Shown: piece by piece, positions 1 through 10,228 of the stretch
Layout: each line of letters starts with the position of its first letter
Position numbering within the stretch: the first letter of the stretch is position 1
Assembly: GCA_030435675.1 (NCBI GenBank)
Contig: CM059624.1
Span: 2,752,769 to 2,816,768, forward strand
Length of the DNA: 64,000 nt
Reading direction: 5' to 3'
Source: Steinernema hermaphroditum
Lineage: Eukaryota > Nematoda > Chromadorea > Rhabditida > Steinernematidae
Notes under the pieces: generated by a model
What the model saw: the letters and a program-made list of their open reading frames with translations, nothing else
Told to the model about the DNA's origin: nothing
Database searches by the model: none
Made by a program: the position numbers and the translations under genes

Positions 1-288
1 TTGTCCGTTTGTGTCCAGAGGTTTGGCTAATTGTATCCGAACGACCATTCTGAATCCAATTGCAGCCTTCAGCCGCTGACGCTGAAGTGTCGAAGAGCGC
101 CTTTTCTGTCTGCCGATCAAAAAGATTCCTCATTTCTTTACAGTACCCCAGCTCTGACGTCCCCTTTAATTTACTAATGGAGCTTTACTATTCGGCTTAT
201 CTTGGTTGCAGCCGTTCCATTAATGGAAAAGACTCCGCTTTTTATGTTAAGATGTGCGAAAAGCTGCGAGATCCGATACCGTGATTTG
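1..288. other. No recognised gene
   Basis: Short reading frames only, without homology or splice structure I recognise. The window may begin inside an intergenic region. Confidence 0.4.
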
Positions 289-561
289 CATGCAGAGATT
301 GGAACTCGAGCCGCGAGCCAGCTCGGACTGGGAAATCGACAATATCGACAATCGGGAAAATTTCGACTGTTCGCAGGGAGCGGTAGCAGACGACAAGAGA
401 AAATCCAATACCTTTGCTCTGCCGCTGTATGACAATTGTCTCTCGTCGTCTGCTACCGCTCCCTGCAAACAGTCGAAATTTTCCTTAGTATATATTGTAG
501 GCTCGGGTTTCAAACCGATTTCGTAATCCGAGCTGGCTGAGTTCCAATCTCTGTTTGCATG
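289..561. mobile_element. Fold-back (MITE-like) element
   Basis: Two long arms are inverted copies of each other. The left arm starts with CATGCAGAGATTGGAACTC and the right arm ends with its near complement at 561. The inner parts (about 356-402 and 440-486) share the strongest match around GCAGGGAGCGGTAGCAGACGA. A loop of about 40 nt separates them. There is no coding capacity, so this is a non-autonomous hairpin element. The family is not recognised. Confidence 0.65.
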
Positions 562-1135
562 TTCACTTTTTATTGAAAAATTGTATTCAAATTCATACGA
601 ATTTTCATACGACATGCGGTTTTTTAACCTGTTTTATGATCAAAACAAGATAGTGAAATATCGAACTCGAAAAAGCCATTTTCCATTTTATCCTAGGCAG
701 AAGAGCATGATGTAGCCACTGAAGAGCGACAATTCTAGAAGGCAAGGTGCAGCTGTCAAAATCCATTTCCAACCGATAAAACATACATGTTCGCTTTGAA
801 CACCTGGCTGATCAAGAATTCACATCCGCGGTTTCGCGCTGTAATTCTCAAATTCATCCTTTTATTGCGCCTACTTTTTATTGAGCCCAGTCGGCAGAAG
901 TTGAAGGAGAAAACCAAAAACAAAACTCACATACAGCGGATAAATCACTTTGACACCTCGGAAGGTCTTCAGTCTGGTGTCCCTAGAAGCTTTTTTGACG
1001 GATTCAGACCGCGGGAAATGCAATAAAATGTCGGATTCGGGAGCCAGGGCCGGTTATGCATTCAGAGGCCATTATTTCGGCGAATTCGCCTTCGTCAGAA
1101 TCGTTTTATGGTAATCTACAGAAGCAGGCAACACA

Positions 1136-1144
1136 ACATAAAAG
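1136..1144 (+). promoter_or_regulatory. TATA-like box of neuropeptide gene copy 1
   Basis: ACATAAAAG lies about 50 nt before the ATG at 1193. The same box, with conserved flanks, sits before the inverted paralogue at 36731-36738. Homology of the two loci continues upstream to about 715 here, so a whole promoter was duplicated. Confidence 0.45.
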
Positions 1145-1192
1145 CCACCTGCCCGACACTGTCTTCAACAGAAGACTCTCCAGCTCTTTAGT

Positions 1193-1649
1193 GATGTCCC
1201 GCTTGTTTACTCTCAAATCTAAGAAGGCCCTGGCCCTGGTCTGTCTTCTGAGCTTCACCGCCTACCTAGGCACCGACGCTGCGGCTCTGGAACAGCACCA
1301 AGTTGAGGTAGGCGCCATCCAATCAGATTCTCCAATCAGATCCACAAGAACGACGAAGGAGACCTTCGCGAGAACGCCAATCCTCGATGGTACGACGAGA
1401 ACTGCCCCACCCACAAGAACGACAATCTGCACTCTGTGATGGACCGAATTTGTCTCAAGTGCCATGATATGTTCTCGCATGAACAACCGAATCTCCGTGT
1501 CGAGTGCAGGTATGGCAGACCAACACTGAAGAGAACCGAAGTACTATTCTTTTAGAAGCAACTGCTTCAACAACGAGAAGTTCAGGGCCTGTTTGTCGCT
1601 CTTCGCTCCACCAAAGCAGAGCGAAGAGTCCGGTTCGGAGGGTTTCTAG
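1193..1649 (+). CDS. CHH/ITP-type secreted neuropeptide, copy 1
   Basis: The predicted product is a small secreted peptide of the crustacean hyperglycaemic hormone / ion transport peptide type. Exons: 1193-1307, about 1349-1509, 1556-1649. Intron 1 may end at 1348 (AAG) or 1339 (CAG); both keep frame. Intron 2 is 1510-1555. The protein starts MSRLFTLKSKKALALVCLL, a signal peptide. Six cysteines follow with spacing 16-3-15-4-9 (the usual CHH spacing is 16-3-13-4-9). Motifs MDRICLKC and CFNNEKFRACL match the family core. An upstream in-frame ATG at 1056 is less likely because the signal sequence begins at 1193. Stop TAG is at 1647-1649 and AATAAA at 1705-1710. A near-identical inverted copy lies at 36244-36681. 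The family call rests on cysteine spacing and motifs. The function is presumably endocrine (moulting or ion balance) by analogy. Confidence 0.75.
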
Positions 1650-1778
1650 AGCGTCCTTCGAAAAATCACAATGAAACATCCTACTGTGATTTGTCATTAT
1701 GCATAATAAATCAGCATGAAACGCAGATACGTTTCCAATGAACAATGGAGCGGGGAGTGGGGCACCTTTTTTTGACAA

Positions 1779-1868
1779 TTCGACATGCGCGTCTTGCCAG
1801 CAATGACCTACGGATCGGAAAAGTGGGCCCAAAGTGGAATCAAACACCTCGATTCTGGCGCTGACTAA
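1779..1868 (+). mobile_element. RTE-like reverse transcriptase fragment
   Basis: A frame reads FDMRVLPAMTYGSEKWA and then stops. The pattern VLPAxTYGSExW is typical of RTE/CR1-class non-LTR reverse transcriptases near the end of the RT domain. Only about 30 codons remain. A direct repeat (ATCAAACACCTCGATT) occurs at about 1842 and 1939 beside it. This is a dead remnant. Confidence 0.45.
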
Positions 1869-1998
1869 GAAGAACTTAGAATCCACTAGAACCAGTTCGG
1901 CAGTTGAAGGCCAAGACAAGAAACAAAATTATGTATAGGATCAAACACCTCGATTGATTAAGACATTTTATTGCTACAATACTGAAACTGGCAGGGAT

Positions 1999-2390
1999 TT
2001 ACTTGCGAGGGCAGGCACGGAGGTCTCCGCAGACGGTGGCGGCGTCCTTCTTCTCCTGAGCGGGGTCGGCGAGGTGGTGGACGATGTCATCGAATCCGGT
2101 CTTGAGGAGCTTGTCGCAGACTTCCTTGGCGATAGCCTTGGAAAGATGATCAGCGAACTTGTCGCACTTGGAGACGATCTTTCCCTCGTCCTTCTCGCCC
2201 TCCTTTCCGAGCCATGACTCGGTGTCGTCGACGATGTCGTAGCAGATGTCGCACTCGACCTTCTTGATGGCGCCCCAGATGGACAGCTTAAAGTGGAGAC
2301 AATAGAACTGATGACTCCGGCTTAGACGCTTACGTTGGCGGCGGCGGAGACGGCGGCGACGAGGCAGAGAAGAGCGATGAGAGTACGCAT
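1999..2390 (-). CDS. Saposin-like (SapB) small secreted protein
   Basis: Two exons, 2390-2334 and 2286-1999, with a 47-nt intron, encode about 114 residues. Exon 1 is almost exactly a signal peptide (MRTLIALLCLVAAVSAAAN). Exon 2 carries CDIC near its start, then a charged segment and further cysteines (SKCDKF, KEVCDKLL, TVCGDLRAC): six in all, in the order of a saposin B domain with three disulphides. Nematode relatives (spp family, caenopores) bind or permeabilise lipid membranes, often as gut or immune effectors. The intron ends in AAG, unusual for nematodes but seen repeatedly in this window. Membrane-active function is inferred from fold only. Confidence 0.75.
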
Positions 2391-4306
2391 GGTCACTGAT
2401 AAGACGGTGATACTTTGGTGGTCGGCTGCCTGATTATATGGGGTAACTGCGTTTGAAAAATGGGTAGATGGCGACTGATAAGCAGATGGGACGGCCCCTT
2501 TGCGTCAGAGGATTACCTCATTCATCAGTTCTTGCATAGTGAAGTGAGCAGAGGGTGGTCGACGGTGCTCTAGAAAAGTACAAGTGTCATCTTGGCTGTG
2601 CAGGGGGGTGGAGATGTACAGCTGTGCAGGACTGGGCTGATGAGATCAGCTGTTCAATTTGCTTTACTGAAGGAAGAGACCAGGACATGCTCTGAATCTT
2701 ATATGTGCTTAGACGGATCTTGCTTCAAGATGGCCAATGGCCATAAACTGCACAGTTTTCTATCCTCAATTTCTTCTCTGGAAGTTCAACAAGCACATAT
2801 CCTCTGTACTCTCAATGGAACCACAAAGTACACATGCACTCAAGAATCATCTTTATGGTCTTGTACGATTAACTTTCATCAAGTTATACACCTTTGGATG
2901 ACCGGCTCTTCAACTCGCTCCCTCTGACAGTCCCTGAATGAGTTGGGGGAGCGGTCGTTCTTCGAGACGTCAAGATGCAAGACGAAAGTCTTTGATGCGC
3001 GAAGATAAACTCGTAGATAGCTTTGATGGCATGCATTAAACTTTCGTCTCGATATCATTGACATCTGATCTCATCACACTAGACACAAACTGCAAGATTT
3101 TAAGTGCAAGACCCACCACTTCTGTATCTTCCACAACTGTATAAGAGCTCTAAAAGAAGCCATATCTCCATCAATTCTATTGGGTCGAGCTGCTTCATAT
3201 CTATCGCGGTGAGTGGCGCCCAAAAACTGTCCTAAAAACTGATCTCTATGAATGAAATGAACCACATGATCGCCACTTTTTCCGTGTCCGCGTGCTCCTT
3301 TGTTTTGCACTCACTCTGATGCTAGTCACTGGTAGGATTTAATACATACAATCTACATTGGAGAGGTCATGAGATAAGCATCATATGACGATCCGAAATT
3401 ATGCGTGAGCACATGACTCTGAAAAGAAGTAAATCTGCAAATCACTTCCTATCTCTTATCACTACTTCTACGAGGACCCTGCATTCATATCTACTGAAAA
3501 GTTAATCCGATGGCGAGCAAATGTGAAGTGCTTATCAACCGCCGTCTACCCCTTGTTTTATAATCCGCTTTGGTTGTTTCCATTGTCGATTATCCATTGT
3601 TTCCAAGGTTCTGTATGTCCTACAGGGCAATGAGGCTACCCAGTTTGAAGTTGTCGTACAATTGAAGTTATATACACACTTGCCAATTTCATTTCTAATA
3701 CGGCTATCTAAAAAAACACCGCTATCTACTGCTGTAAGAACTTTGCCACCGCCATTTAACTGTCTCCCTTCATCATTTGTCTGTGCCTTCTTTCTTTGCT
3801 CTTGATGTTTCTATCTACCCTTCTATCTTCATGGACCTCGACCTACCTCCGAGATCTGTGGTAGATCTAAAAGCGAACCATGTGGTCCTGTCAGTAATAA
3901 GAAAATGGCATTTCCGCGACAATACAAAAGGCGAATTCCATTGATATTGGCAGAACTACCGACCGTACGACATTTACCACTGTTACCAATGGAGAAGCAT
4001 GCAGATCATTCGGCTTTAGGTTATAGGTAATGCTCATCTCAATTGTTTATTGTTTGGCAGACTCGTCGGAGTTGTAGACCACCAAAACAAGACAGTCTAG
4101 TGTCTAAAATAACTCAGGTTGCTCGTTGAGGGGCGATGACACGAGAAAATGGGCGAATGGGAAAAGATGCAAAATGATGAACAGAAGTTGACCTCATCGT
4201 TGGACCTCGCACTATGTGCATCTCAAAGGAAATATAAGCAGAATTCTACAAAATTAAACATTTATTATCTCGAACAGTAAATGGAAATCGTGCCAAAACC
4301 ATGGCC
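2391..4306. other. Long stretch without a recognised gene
   Basis: The minus strand near 2880-3320 has open stretches with no signal peptide, domain or convincing splice pairs. The plus ORF at 2592-2927 does not start at ATG and has no recognisable feature. TATA and regulatory DNA for the flanking genes probably lies here. I see no repeat. Confidence 0.4.
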
Positions 4307-4810
4307 TCATTCTTGTTCGCCGATCCAAGCATAAATCTTGCAAGAATTCCATCCTCCTGAGGGCGGTGAGATCTCTCCCTTTTTGTTTGCCATCAACAGT
4401 CGGATACGATTTGTTTCTGGGTTTCTGGAAATACATGCATCAACGTATATATTATTTGGGTGAACTTACATGTGATATAGCGTGAGAATAGAGCGCTTAA
4501 TTGCCTGCAGATCACTGACAAGAACTTTGCCGTTGACCAAGAGTAATTCACACGTCACATCTTCCCCGTCACTGTACATATGGAGAAGAACGTACTCCTT
4601 AGGTCCCAAACGACCCTTGCGAGCCTCCAGCCGTTCTTTCGCTTGCGGCAAAGATCGGAGAAGACTACGCTGATGGGTCTCCATCTCTATAAGCATTGAT
4701 TCGATATCCAATTGGGTCATCGTACGTTTCTCGCCGTCCTTGACGACTAGGCGCGTATCGTCGATGATCTCGAAATCGTCCAGATCGAGATTGGCATTCT
4801 TAGCAGCCAT
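4307..4810 (-). CDS. Unknown nematode protein, divergent paralogue 1
   Basis: Exons 4810-4470 and 4424-4307 (45-nt intron) encode 152 residues. I do not recognise the family. The N-terminal part is acidic (LDLDDFEIIDDTRLV). It is followed by a helical Glu/Arg-rich segment, then RKGRLGPKEYVLLHMYSDG, LLLVNGKVLVSDLQ and, after the intron, NRIRLLMANKKGEISPPSGGW. The paralogue at 5566-6059 on the opposite strand shares all of these blocks and the intron position. I chose MAAKN (4810) over the upstream ATG at 4834 because the paralogue starts MAAVD. No signal peptide or membrane segment is seen, so it is probably cytosolic or nuclear. TTTATTA at about 4260 can supply the poly(A) signal. Confidence 0.6.
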
Positions 4811-5565
4811 GGTTAACGGTTCTGACAGAACCATAGAAAGGCTTAAATGCGATGGAACTGATGCAACTTTTGCATTGATTTGTTGGTGCTGTGGGGCGGA
4901 GCTGGAGGATCGCCTGCCGTCTCGGAAGGCACCCTCGAAGGGGATCCTTTGGACGTCGAGGATCTATAAGACACATCCACCATGTTAAGGAAACTGATCT
5001 TTTCGAATAGCTTCCGGTTGGAGTGACTCGTTGGAGAGACGCTCACTCCGCCGCAAATTCGTTCTTCGTCTGGAAGGGTTCTGAGAAGGTCCCAAAACGA
5101 TTTCTTACTAGTTCCAGCTCCTCGCGGGATGTTGCAACCGCTGAGTCATCCGTGCTAACTGATTTATTACAAAGAAAGCGGATGTTTTATACATGTTTTA
5201 ACATAAACGTAGACGGCACATTCCTTCGCAGACGTGCAATCTTCAAACATACAGAGTGGATTTCCACGATAGAGAAACGACTGTCGTTGACAAGTCGTTA
5301 CATGGGACATCAACGCCACGAAAGTTCCAGAAAGAATCCGGAAAAGGAAAGTTCAGAAGTTTGGAACGAATATGGGTCGAAGTTCATTAGTCTAACTGTA
5401 TACAAAGAGCCTAAAGCATCACTACTATCATAACGGCCGAACTCTTCAATTTTCTCATATTCGTTCCAAATGTGACATATCACTCACACATCACGCATTG
5501 CTCCAAAAACTACATAATTATCAGCATGATCACGTTCAAAGCCACAGCCATTCGCCATCACGACC
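4811..5565. promoter_or_regulatory. Divergent intergenic region of the paralogue pair
   Basis: The 755 bp lie between two divergently transcribed paralogues and so must hold both promoters. Plus-strand 5023-5433 is open but is not an ATG ORF with a recognisable product. A minus frame near 5046-5180 is Ser/Thr-rich and could be an unrecognised 5' exon; I could not find a supported splice. Confidence 0.3.
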
Positions 5566-6059
5566 ATGGCCGCCGTCGATAGCAAGATGCTCGATCTGGA
5601 CGACTTCGACGTCATCGACGACACTAGCCTGGCCGCGAAAGACAACAAGAAGTACCCAGAGAACCAGCAGGGACTCGTGGACATGGCACGAGATGTGGCA
5701 AAGGCTCAAAGCTTACTGTTTGACTTGATCATTCTCAAGGACCGTCTCCAAGCTCGAAAAGATCGTCTAGCTCCAAAAGAATACGTCCGTATTTTCTTGT
5801 ACACCGATGGCGACACCGCCTACGATGTTCCGTTGGTCAATGGGAAGCTGAATGTCGCCGACCTCCAGCGCATCGACAAGGACATTCTATCTATTATTTA
5901 CAAGTAAGTTCACATAATCAGTACTCAAATATTGTTTTTGTCGACAGAAATCCCCAAAACGGACGTATCCGCTTGCTCATGGCTGACAAAGAAGGTCAGA
6001 TTTCGGCTCCGGAAGGAGGATGGAAAGCTCATCCTTTCTTTGCCTGGTTCCAGAACTGA
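5566..6059 (+). CDS. Unknown nematode protein, divergent paralogue 2
   Basis: Exons 5566-5903 and 5948-6059 (44-nt intron) encode 149 residues, the head-to-head paralogue of 4307-4810. Shared blocks are LDLDDFDVIDDTSL, a central helix-prone segment, RKDRLAPKEYVRIFLYTDGD, VPLVNGKLNVADLQ and NGRIRLLMADKEGQISAPEGGW. The intron falls at the same codon in both. No domain that I know is present. The conserved beta-like segments and the GGW near the C terminus suggest a small folded domain of about 90 residues. AATAAA is at about 6111. Function is unknown. Confidence 0.6.
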
Positions 6060-6624
6060 GCCCTCGGATGATTTGTCTAATGTGGCTTTGCTATTTGTAA
6101 ATTTTGGTTAATAAATAGTGTGTAAGTAAAGTATCTTGATGGATCCAGTCATACGGTCTAAAACCAGAATCTACTTGCTTAGAACTTAGAATCAGAATCT
6201 GCTCGTGACCGGTGATACGCATTACCTACAGGCACATGGTAAAGGGTCCTAGAAGGAGGTCTAGAATCTAAAGGGAAGTCTACTGGGGCCATCAGATTCA
6301 GGCTATCAAGCGTAGAGACACTATTCCCACAATGGCCCTATCTGTTTCCTACCGAGCGTCTCTGTCCAGTCCGCGTTTTACCCGGATAGTCTCACGAGTG
6401 GACTTGAGCCAGAGCAGAGACGGCTGATGGCCCCAGTAGACTTACCTTTCCCTGCCATAGACTCGCCGCTCGCCATGATGGACACCTCTGGACCCCACAA
6501 GAAATCCCCCACGGTCACAGATACAACTCAGAGCAGATTGCATTGGACCTTGTTCACATATTACTCTCCAAACCTCCGAAGGCCTTTCCTATTCTAATAC
6601 AAGCTGGCCATGTTAAACGTGGTC
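6060..6624. other. Intergenic, no recognised gene
   Basis: 3' flank of the unknown gene and 5' flank of the F-box locus. An open frame from 6543 has no features and continues into the duplicated unit that begins at 6625. Confidence 0.4.
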
Positions 6625-8516
6625 GAAATGAGAGCTATTTGGATACAGTACATAGGTCACTTGAAACTTACAGAGTCTCAGGAGGAGTGCTCCTGGTCGG
6701 TAGATTCAGGGACCACGTTATTGTGAAGGGTCCTTCAAATGGTAGAGGAGGAGTAGGTCTTCCTTCTCTTCTGCTTTCACGACTGCATGAGCAGAGGAGG
6801 CATTCGATAGGAGAATGCACTAGTAGTACTAGCATCCAGTGTTTCGTAATTTCGCGGCCTTGTAATAAACCCGTCAACTGGCTCAAGGATCGGCAGAACG
6901 GTTAGTTGTTCCGATCCATTCGTCCTCATCTCTGTGTGAGCCCCTCAGACATTCACACTATCGGCTCCCTTCAAGCACAAAGAAAGATCCTCAGCGGCGG
7001 CGGCCACACGCATCGCCTCACACGTCGATAACACAACAACCGCTGCATTCGCTGTTTGTCACACCGCTTCTGCGAAGCGCCCTAAATGGCGGCGATCGAT
7101 TGCCCGGCCGTCCATAACAGTCTCGTTCCAAACCTCTTCGCTCCCGGATGGGTCATAAGAGCTCGAAGGAAGTTACTAATTGGAGCGATGCAGATTCTTG
7201 TGACTCCATTCGATTGAACGAACTTCCCGATGAGGTTCTGGCGCATATTCTCGGCTTTGCCTCTTCGCAGCAACTGCCCGTTTTCGCTGCTTTGAGACTG
7301 GTTAACAGAACATGGGATCGACTGATTGTCAGATTGCTGCCGGAGAAGACGGTCGAAGTCACTTGCAAGTAAGGCGAATATTTTAATGAATCCATCACAT
7401 ACGGACTTTCAGGGTCACACCCAACAAAAGCACTGAACTGAAACGGTCCCGTAAATTCAAAATCCCGCTGGACGAAGTGGACCTATGCCCGGCTAATTTC
7501 AAAATACGGTTCCATCTCACATTTGAGACTGTACGAAGAAAATCGACGACTTCGATTAGTCAACTCGAAGGAAATGAGAGCTATTTGGATACAGTACATA
7601 GGTCACTTGAAACTTACAGAGTCTCAGGAGGAGTGCTCCTGGTCGGTAGATTCAGGGACCACGTTATTGTGAAGGGTCCTTCAAATGGTAGAGGAGGAGT
7701 AGGTCTTCCTTCTCTTCTGCTTTCACGACTGCATGAGCAGAGGAGGCATTCGATAGGAGAATGCACTAGTAGTACTAGCATCCAGTGTTTCGTAATTTCG
7801 CGGCCTTGTAATAAACCCGTCAACTGGCTCAAGGATCGGCAGAACGGTTAGTTGTTCCGATCCATTCGTCCTCATCTCTGTGTGAGCCCCTCAGACATTC
7901 ACACTATCGGCTCCCTTCAAGCACAAAGAAAGATCCTCAGCGGCGGCGGCCACACGCATCGCCTCACACGTCGATAACACAACAACCGCTGCATTCGCTG
8001 TTTGTCACACCGCTTCTGCGAAGCGCCCTAAATGGCGGCGATCGATTGCCCGGCCGTCCATAACAGTCTCGTTCCAAACCTCTTCGCTCCCGGATGGGTC
8101 ATAAGAGCTCGAAGGAAGTTACTAATTGGAGCGATGCAGATTCTTGTGACTCCATTCGATTGAACGAACTTCCCGATGAGGTTCTGGCGCATATTCTCGG
8201 CTTTGCCTCTTCGCAGCAACTGCCCGTTTTCGCTGCTTTGAGACTGGTTAACAGAACATGGGATCGACTGATTGTCAGATTGCTGCCGGAGAAGACGGTC
8301 GAAGTCACTTGCAAGTAAGGCGAATATTTTAATGAATCCATCACATACGGACTTTCAGGGTCACACCCAACAAAAGCACTGAACTGAAACGGTCCCGTAA
8401 ATTCAAAATCCCGCTGGACGAAGTGGACCTATGCCCGGCTAATTTCAAAATACGGTTCCATCTCACATTTGAGACTGTACGAAGAAAATCGACGACTTCG
8501 ATTAGTCAACTCGAAG
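6625..8516 (+). repeat. Exact 946-bp tandem duplication over the F-box gene
   Basis: Units are 6625-7570 and 7571-8516. Every landmark is offset by exactly 946 bp (for example the F-box ATG at 7148 and 8094) and the encoded peptides are identical, so the duplication is very recent or is an assembly artefact. Each unit holds about 520 bp of 5' flank, exon 1, the 44-nt intron and 158 nt of exon 2. At the junction exon 2 runs directly into duplicated 5' flank. Confidence 0.9.
7148..7851 (+). pseudogene. Truncated F-box copy with chimeric C terminus
   Basis: Exons 7148-7368 and 7413-7851 would encode 219 residues. The first about 126 match the intact gene downstream (F-box with LPDEVLAHILGF). 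At 7571 the duplicated upstream flank is joined in frame and adds about 93 codons beginning NESYLDTVHRSLETYRV, from DNA that is non-coding before the intact copy. It keeps the F-box but loses the substrate-recognition half. If translated it could bind SKP1 without substrate. It may simply be a pseudogene. Confidence 0.6.
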
Positions 8517-9214
8517 GACGGGACAAGACCTTAGTGGAAATTTTGGACCGGATTCCCAACATAGACATGGTCTATGTGGACAGTGTGTCGGCTGACCTCT
8601 TCGATCATTCCAAGATGGAAACTGTAAAGCTGCTCCATTTTCACATGCCTGAGGTGACTTACTACAGTATCGACAGAATCTTTGAGCATTCTGATATATG
8701 GAACAGGCTACAGGTGGGATCTTTGATCTGTAGATATGAACACCCGTTTAGTTCTTGTGTTTCGACTATCCCAAAGAGGGTTCAGCCCTAGAACGTCTAC
8801 TGGACTACGTGTCGGAATGCTACGCCAAACTTCCCAACCTTCACGAGGTCAACATCACCATACCGTACATGTTTTCGGAGGAGCCAATCCATTGCATATC
8901 AGAGAAAGCAGTAGAAGTGGTGCAGGTAGAAATAGCATCCTAGGAGAAGGGGTGATGTATTGGGAATTTAGGGTCTAATGGCTCTGCGAAGAGATCTCTA
9001 TCTGAGGCTTAAGATGAAAAGACGGGACTTCGCAACGTTTGCGGCTTCTCTGAACGAGCCTACCGAGGACCACGTTCTCTCTTCGATGTTCACGATAACT
9101 CTGGAAGACGGATGGTTGATGCAGTTCCTGTGGATGGAAAGAGACTTCAATATGAAGCTGCACAATGAGCATACGAAGAGCTTTGACGGAAATTTCTTGC
9201 CGAAATTTAGATGA
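8094..9214 (+). CDS. F-box protein
   Basis: Four exons (8094-8314, 8359-8713, 8752-8925, 8972-9214; introns 44, 38 and 46 nt) encode 330 residues in one continuous phase. Residues about 20-65 form an F-box (IRLNELPDEVLAHILGFAS, then VFAALRLVNRTWDRLI). It would contact SKP1 in an SCF ubiquitin ligase. The rest resembles the divergent C-terminal region of nematode F-box proteins, which recognises substrate: repeated short hydrophobic blocks such as IDMVYVDSVSADLF and LPNLHEVNITIPYMF. Its promoter is the second copy of the 946-bp unit, so its transcript may start inside the duplication. The target is unknown. Confidence 0.8.
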
Positions 9215-9462
9215 AATTAATATATAGATTTTTGAATATCAATGATATAAATGACCTGGTTAGCTTCTCAAGGTTGCAGTGTATTTACATCCTTCAATCA
9301 ATGCACAAGATGGGTGAAACGTATTAAGAGAGTTATGTATAATAAAGATTTATTGTGGTGATAGTTATAGCAAAAACAGCCATAAAAACTATTAAATATG
9401 CCGCAAGAGAATATCGCTGTTGACGTGGCCTCATATACAACACTGCGAACCTAGTCCTTCGA

Positions 9463-9534
9463 GGGGGTGTAGCTCAGTGGTAGAGCGCTCGCTTTGCATG
9501 CGAGAAGTCCGGGGTTCAAACCCCCGTACCTCCA
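9463..9534 (+). tRNA. tRNA-Ala (TGC)
   Basis: 72 nt. The acceptor GGGGGTG pairs with TACCTCC, the D-arm region is TAGCTCAGTGGTAGAGC, the anticodon stem-loop CTCGCTTTGCATGCGAG has TGC, and the T-arm is CCGGGGTTCAAACCCCCG with B box GGTTCAAAC. A T-run follows. About 110 bp of 5' flank is shared with the inverted copy at 33236-33307. Confidence 0.95.
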
Positions 9535-9930
9535 GAAACGTTTTTGATTTCTTTCGATCTTCCAAGTGAACTAAAATTATGTGAAATGCTACTTGTGCTC
9601 TCAGACCCTTGTTCAGTTCAGCGGCTTTCATATATTAAATCTTCACATGTATAACCATTGCATTATTCAATGCATCTGTAGCCATACCATTTCTAATATT
9701 AGCATGTACCAGAATAGGCTTCAGGTTGCGAAAAGGAGCGTTTCGTTGTGAAACTGTTCTCATTGTTATTTCGAGTAATTATATGAGGGAAACCATCTGC
9801 AGAAACGTCTCTCGAAGACTATTCTCGCTTATAGGCTATAGGACTGATGCGCAATGTGCCGGGGCATCATTTGAACTTTCTGGAGCTGAATCGATGAAAT
9901 AACAACAACCAGTGTGAACGGACCAATTGT

Positions 9931-10002
9931 GGGGGTATAGCTCAGTGGTAGAGCGCCCGCTTCGCATGCGGGAAGTCCGGGGTTCAAACCCCCGTACCTC
10001 CA
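9931..10002 (+). tRNA. tRNA-Ala (CGC)
   Basis: 72 nt and almost identical to the gene at 9463, but the anticodon stem-loop is CCCGCTTCGCATGCGGG (CGC) with compensatory stem changes. A T7 tract immediately downstream is a Pol III terminator. Confidence 0.95.
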
Positions 10003-10228
10003 AAACCTTTTTTTCAGTTTTGCAGATCTTCCGTTGTTTTTATTCGTTCTTTCGTGATGTACAGCACGAATTTTGACAAAAAAAAGAAAACAAGTACGTG
10101 AACTGACAGCCAGAGAAAAATTAATGATGCAAAATGTGGAAAATATCTACCGTTCGTTATGGCGGGAATTTCCTTTTTTTAATTTGCGCGTTTTTCTCTC
10201 CAATTTTCTGATTTCATGTGCTGCAGAC

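Noticed and set aside
2592..2927. 111-codon plus-strand ORF
   Set aside because: Non-ATG start, no domain, no splice context, no coding signal I could see.
5023..5433. 136-codon plus-strand ORF between the divergent paralogues
   Set aside because: Non-ATG start and no recognisable feature; it lies in the shared promoter region.
6543..6905. 120-codon ORF upstream of the F-box gene
   Set aside because: Its sequence is the 5' flank of the F-box gene; the same peptide recurs only because of the tandem duplication.
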